Shown: positions 6,354 through 8,726 of the stretch, in pieces
Position numbering within the stretch: the stretch's first letter is position 1
Layout of the letters: the number at the start of each line of letters is the position of its first letter
Source: Microbacteriaceae bacterium
Lineage (GTDB): Bacteria; Actinomycetota; Actinomycetes; Actinomycetales; Microbacteriaceae
Length of the DNA: 8,726 nucleotides
Assembly: GCA_029979375.1 (NCBI GenBank)
Contig: JAPOHQ010000037.1
Span: 1-8,726 of the forward strand
Reading direction: 5' to 3'
The notes under the pieces: generated by a model
Seen by the model: the letters and a program-made list of their open reading frames with translations, nothing else
The model's database searches: none
What the model was told of the DNA's origin: nothing
Made by a program: the position numbers and the translations under genes

Positions 6354-6421
6354 ATAGCGACACATTCCACGAAACATCGAATCCCCAAAATCTTCCCATT
6401 GGCCCTGTGCCATGACAACCG

Positions 6422-6428
6422 AAAGGGA
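6422..6428 (+). promoter_or_regulatory. Ribosome binding site of amt
   Basis: AAAGGGA sits five bases before the ATG at 6434. It selects that start and argues against the out-of-frame ATG at 6412. Confidence 0.75.
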
Positions 6429-6433
6429 TTTGA

Positions 6434-7657
6434 ATGTTAGACACCGGAACTCTGAGCTGGGCGGTAACGGCTACCGCCTTTGTTCTTTTGATGACTCCTG
6501 GCTTGGCCTTCTTCTATGGAGGTCTTGTGAAGGCCAAGAGCGTAGTAAGCATGATGATGATGAGCTTTGGCTCGCTAGCTCTCATCGGCGTGCTCTGGAT
6601 TCTCTATGGCTTCAGCATGTCTGCGGTGGCCTCTCCAACTGACTTTGCGGGCGACCCATTTGCCACCTTCGCACTCGAGGGCCTCGGAAATGATGACCTT
6701 ATTGGTGCTGCATTTGGTGCGACATTCGCAATCATCACCGTTGCTCTTATCTCCGGTTCCATTGCAGACCGCGCCAAGTTCGGCCCTTGGCTCGTCTTTG
6801 CCGGCATTTGGGCAACGCTTGTCTACTTCCCCGTGGCCTCATGGGTATGGGGCGGCGGCTGGATCATGGAGCTGGGCAACTGGCTCAACGCGCCAGCAGT
6901 CATCGACTACGCCGGTGGAACTGCGGTCCACATCAACGCTGGTGCTGCAGCTCTCGCGCTAGCGATAGTTCTGGGCAAGCGCTTTGGCTTTGCTAAGGGA
7001 ATCATGCAGCCTCACAACGTCCCACTGGTTCTTCTCGGTGCGGCTCTCCTCTGGTTCGGTTGGTTTGGATTCAACGTTGGTGCGGAGTTCCTCAATGACA
7101 TGGCAAACGTTGGTCTGATCACCGTAAACACTCTTGGCGCAACCGCTGCGGCTATTCTCGGCTGGCTTTTGATTGAGAAGATCAAGGAGGGTAAAGCCAC
7201 CTCGATTGGTGCTGCCAGCGGTGCGGTAGCAGGTTTGGTTGCCATCACCCCAGCATGTGCGAACGTGACTCCTTTCTGGGCGCTCGTGCTCGGTGTTCTT
7301 GCTGGAGTTGTATCTGCCCTAGCTATCGAGCTGAAGTTCAAGCTCGGTTATGACGACTCCCTGGATGTAGTAGGAATCCACCTGGTTGCCGGAATGATCG
7401 GCACCCTATACCTCGGATTCTTCGCGATCGACACCGGCCTATTCACCGGTGGTGACGCAGGCCAGCTACTGGTCCAGACCGTTGCCGCCTTTGGCGTCGC
7501 AATCTACAGCTTCGTACTTGCTCTGATCATCGGATTTGCCATCGAGAAGACGATTGGCTTCCGCGTCAAGAGCGAGGACGAGATCGCAGGCGTTGACCTA
7601 GTTGTCCACGGTGAGGCTGCCTACAGCTTCGGCCAGGATGCAGAGGTCAAGGCCTGA
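6434..7657 (+). CDS. amt: Ammonium transporter (Amt/AmtB family)
   Basis: This 407-residue membrane channel of the Amt/MEP/Rh family works as a trimer to take up ammonium for assimilation. About eleven hydrophobic segments are visible, beginning directly at the N-terminus with no cleavable signal peptide. Family signatures are LLMTPGLAFFYGGLVKAK (18-35), SGSIADRAKF (107-116), the external site W139 in SWVWGGGW, D158 in the DYAGGTAVHINAGAAAL segment, the pore twin histidines H166 and H316 (in GIHLVAGMIGTLYLG), and WFGFN-like WFGWFGFNVGAEF. The C-terminal tail EKTIGFRVKSEDEIAGVDLVVHGEAAY is the conserved region that contacts GlnK in relatives. Length is normal. Unlike many amt loci, no glnK follows; a strong terminator and tRNAs do. 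Codon usage is visibly more biased to C/T-ending codons than in zapE, suggesting high expression. A GlnR-like site lies upstream. Confidence 0.97.
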   Translation: MLDTGTLSWAVTATAFVLLMTPGLAFFYGGLVKAKSVVSMMMMSFGSLALIGVLWILYGFSMSAVASPTDFAGDPFATFALEGLGNDDLIGAAFGATFAIITVALISGSIADRAKFGPWLVFAGIWATLVYFPVASWVWGGGWIMELGNWLNAPAVIDYAGGTAVHINAGAAALALAIVLGKRFGFAKGIMQPHNVPLVLLGAALLWFGWFGFNVGAEFLNDMANVGLITVNTLGATAAAILGWLLIEKIKEGKATSIGAASGAVAGLVAITPACANVTPFWALVLGVLAGVVSALAIELKFKLGYDDSLDVVGIHLVAGMIGTLYLGFFAIDTGLFTGGDAGQLLVQTVAAFGVAIYSFVLALIIGFAIEKTIGFRVKSEDEIAGVDLVVHGEAAYSFGQDAEVKA

Positions 7658-7673
7658 ACCAGGCTGCGATAGG

Positions 7674-7702
7674 AAGAGGGCGGGTTATCCCGCCCTCTTT
7701 CA
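7674..7702 (+). terminator. Intrinsic terminator of amt
   Basis: A perfect 11-bp stem pairs AAGAGGGCGGG (7674-7684) with CCCGCCCTCTT (7689-7699) around a TTAT loop, and a short T-containing tail follows. It starts 17 bases after the amt stop. The stem is long and GC-rich; the U-tract is short, as is common in actinobacteria. Confidence 0.9.
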
Positions 7703-7727
7703 CGTTTGCAGCAGTCCACGTTTTCTA

Positions 7728-7738
7728 TGGCATAATCT
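7728..7738 (+). promoter_or_regulatory. Extended -10 promoter of the tRNA Gly-Cys-Val cluster
   Basis: TGG-CATAAT (7728-7736) is an extended -10 with 5/6 match to TATAAT, placing the start near 7743, about 14 bases before tRNA-Gly. A weak -35-like TTGCAG lies at 7706-7711 with a long 19-base spacer, consistent with reliance on the extended -10. Confidence 0.6.
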
Positions 7739-7756
7739 TTCACGTCAATTGAATAT

Positions 7757-7829
7757 GCGGATGTAGCGCAGTTGGTAGCGCATCACCTTGCCAAGGTGAG
7801 GGTCGCGAGTTCGAGTCTCGTCATCCGCT
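7757..7829 (+). tRNA. tRNA-Gly (anticodon GCC)
   Basis: This is a 73-base cloverleaf. The acceptor stem is GCGGATG/CATCCGC, the D stem GCGC/GCGC, the anticodon stem TCACC/GGTGA with loop TTGCCAA, and the T arm GCGAG-TTCGAGT-CTCGT. The discriminator is T and no CCA is encoded. It decodes GGC and GGU. It is the first gene of a three-tRNA cluster. Confidence 0.96.
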
Positions 7830-7854
7830 CGAAAGAGGTTTCACCCCTAACAAC

Positions 7855-7925
7855 GGTGGAGTGGCCGAGAGGCGAGGCAGCGGCCTGCAAAGCCGTATAC
7901 ACGGGTTCGAATCCCGTCTTCACCT
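7855..7925 (+). tRNA. tRNA-Cys (anticodon GCA)
   Basis: This is a 71-base cloverleaf. The acceptor stem is GGTGGAG/CTTCACC (one G-T pair), the D stem is three base pairs (GCC/GGC), the anticodon stem GCGGC/GCCGT with loop CTGCAAA, and the T arm ACGGG-TTCGAAT-CCCGT. The discriminator is T (U73, the usual cysteine identity base) and no CCA is encoded. It lies 25 bases after tRNA-Gly and 14 before tRNA-Val. Confidence 0.95.
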
Positions 7926-7939
7926 CTTTGTCGCAAAGC

Positions 7940-8011
7940 GGGCGATTGGCGCAGTGGTAGCGCGCTTCCCTGACACGGAAGAGGTCACTGGTTCGAACCC
8001 AGTATCGCCCA
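7940..8011 (+). tRNA. tRNA-Val (anticodon GAC)
   Basis: This is a 72-base cloverleaf. The acceptor stem is GGGCGAT/ATCGCCC, the anticodon stem CTTCC/GGAAG with loop CTGACAC, and the T arm ACTGG-TTCGAAC-CCAGT. The discriminator is A and no CCA is encoded. It reads GUC and GUU. It is a close paralogue of tRNA-Val(CAC) at 6260: two acceptor base pairs are swapped in a compensated way, and the other changes are in the anticodon and T loops. It is the last gene of the Gly-Cys-Val cluster. Confidence 0.96.
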
Positions 8012-8042
8012 CAACACTTAACCTTCACCTTTAAGTTCAACC

Positions 8043-8068
8043 GAGTTTTTACTTAGTTAACTCTTTTT
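8043..8068 (+). terminator. Weak candidate terminator of the tRNA cluster
   Basis: GAGTT (8043-8047) can pair with AACTC (8059-8063) around an 11-base loop, followed directly by TTTTT (8064-8068). The stem is only five pairs, so this is tentative. It is the only hairpin plus T-run between the last tRNA and the next gene. Confidence 0.3.
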
Positions 8069-8082
8069 GAGACTGCGCCCCC

Positions 8083-8094
8083 TATCTTGTTTCC
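8083..8094 (+). promoter_or_regulatory. Leaderless -10 element of the secreted phosphatase gene
   Basis: TATCTT (8083-8088, TANNNT) is followed by six bases and then the ATG at 8095, placing the transcription start on or next to the A of ATG. No Shine-Dalgarno precedes the ATG, which supports a leaderless mRNA, common in actinobacteria. A TTGAGA at 8067-8072 is too close to act as a normal -35. Confidence 0.6.
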
Positions 8095-8726
8095 ATGCAG
8101 TCAAAGATTCAGCGCCGAGTCAGACTCGGCCTTTCAGCGGTAGTAACCGCTTTTCTCACGGCAACACTCTTTGTTGCCCCGGCCGCGTCCGCTGAGGACT
8201 ACGCCGCTCCCGATGCCCCCGCACGCATCGGTGTCTCTCAAGCAACTGGTGGACTGAAGGTCTACTGGTCAAAGGTTGAGGGATCTCCAGCAATCACCAA
8301 CTACATCATTTCCGGTGGAGTTGGAAGCTGCCCCGTGATTGTTGACGGATCGAAGACCAATGCCTTTATGCCAGCACTGTCGCTGGATCCAATGACAATT
8401 ACTGTCCAGGCAGTGAACGAGTACGGCATTTCCGCCCCAGTAGCCACCGGTGTTGAGGTGACTCCACAGTCAGTCACCACGCAGCCTCTGAAGAGCGTTC
8501 AGCTACTGCAGCTCAGCGACTTCCACGGCCAGCTCGAGCCGAACCGCTCGTTTGGAGCGGCACTTTTGGCATCGAACTTTGCTGCCGAGCGCGAGAACAA
8601 CGTGGCAACCTTCACGGTTTCCTCGGGTGACAACATCGGAGCAGCCCCTCCAATCAGCTCCCAGAACGCAGAGCTTCCAACCATCAAGGCTCTGAACGGC
8701 ATGGGGCTCGATGTTTCCGCATTTGG
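8095..8726 (+). CDS. Secreted FN3 plus metallophosphatase (5'-nucleotidase family), 3' truncated
   Basis: The frame is open from ATG 8095 to the window end (210 complete codons, C-terminus missing). Residues 1-33 form a Sec signal peptide: basic QRRVR, a hydrophobic core (LGLSAVVTAFLTATLFVA), then APAASA with probable cleavage after A33. Residues about 38-125 look like a fibronectin type III domain (DAPARIGVSQ, LKVYWSKVEG, ITNYIISGG, VQAVNEYGISAP). From about 134 a calcineurin-like phosphoesterase of the UshA/5'-nucleotidase family begins: LLQLSDFHGQLEP carries metal ligands D142 and H144, and SSGDNIGA carries D179 and N180. The window ends at GMGLDVSAF, where relatives continue into the GNHEFD motif. 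The enzyme would hydrolyse nucleotides or cyclic nucleotides outside the cell to recover nucleoside and phosphate. Whether it carries a C-terminal nucleotidase domain or cell-wall anchor cannot be seen. Translation appears leaderless. Confidence 0.9.
   Translation, partial: MQSKIQRRVRLGLSAVVTAFLTATLFVAPAASAEDYAAPDAPARIGVSQATGGLKVYWSKVEGSPAITNYIISGGVGSCPVIVDGSKTNAFMPALSLDPMTITVQAVNEYGISAPVATGVEVTPQSVTTQPLKSVQLLQLSDFHGQLEPNRSFGAALLASNFAAERENNVATFTVSSGDNIGAAPPISSQNAELPTIKALNGMGLDVSAF

Noticed and set aside
6412..6642. 76-residue plus-strand frame starting just before amt
   Set aside because: It lies in another frame of amt, has no family resemblance, and the AAAGGGA site points to ATG 6434.
7757..8011. 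Repeat-like pattern suggesting an array or integration site
   Set aside because: The similarity is explained by three adjacent tRNA genes; there is no integrase gene, no displaced tRNA 3' end copy and no CRISPR-type spacing.

Overview
The window looks like a chromosomal segment of a high-GC Gram-positive bacterium (Actinobacteria), most likely a small-genome aquatic lineage near Microbacteriaceae such as Rhodoluna or Aquiluna. The reasons are the pairing of a DUF3000 gene with an actinobacterial-type RNase D, an actinobacterial SseA-SufE pair, a Gly-Cys-Val tRNA cluster, moderate GC, very tight packing, frequent GTG/TTG starts and apparent leaderless promoters. The taxonomic call is inference from protein resemblance; no database search was run.

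Layout, left to right. Bases 2-412 (+) are the C-terminal end of an aconitase. It meets, with a 4-base stop overlap, a minus-strand block covering 409-4000. In transcription order that block is a two-domain sulfurtransferase (sseA-like), a SufE-family sulfur acceptor, a short RibD-C/DHFR-like reductase, an intrinsic terminator at 2160-2193, a DUF3000 gene and RNase D. The first three form a translationally coupled operon (4-base GTGA overlap, then a 17-base overlap). DUF3000 and RNase D form a second unit that appears to start from a leaderless promoter fused to the terminator. A 46-base divergent gap (4001-4046) separates sseA from zapE (+), which runs convergently into nhaA (-) with a 7-base overlap.

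From 6260 the genes point right: tRNA-Val(CAC), the ammonium channel gene amt (6434-7657) with a strong terminator, the tRNAs Gly(GCC), Cys(GCA) and Val(GAC), and finally the start of a secreted FN3 plus metallophosphatase (5'-nucleotidase family) gene that runs off the window. The only stretch longer than 300 bases without a protein gene is 7658-8094; it holds the amt terminator, a tRNA promoter, the three tRNA genes and the promoter of the secreted phosphatase.

Functionally this is mostly housekeeping: TCA cycle, RNA processing, sulfur mobilisation for Fe-S clusters, division/AAA+ ATPase, Na+/H+ homeostasis, ammonium uptake and extracellular nucleotide or phosphate scavenging. I see no defence system, mobile element, CRISPR array or new multi-gene system. 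The most notable anomaly is an in-frame TGA in the DUF3000 gene exactly where the family is expected to have a conserved Trp. The reading frame stays open and family-like for 35 codons beyond it, to a TTGA overlap with rnd. Other points worth a second look are a GlnR-type AC-n9-AC site upstream of amt, the terminator/leaderless-promoter fusion before DUF3000, and a pair of near-identical tRNA-Val genes flanking amt.
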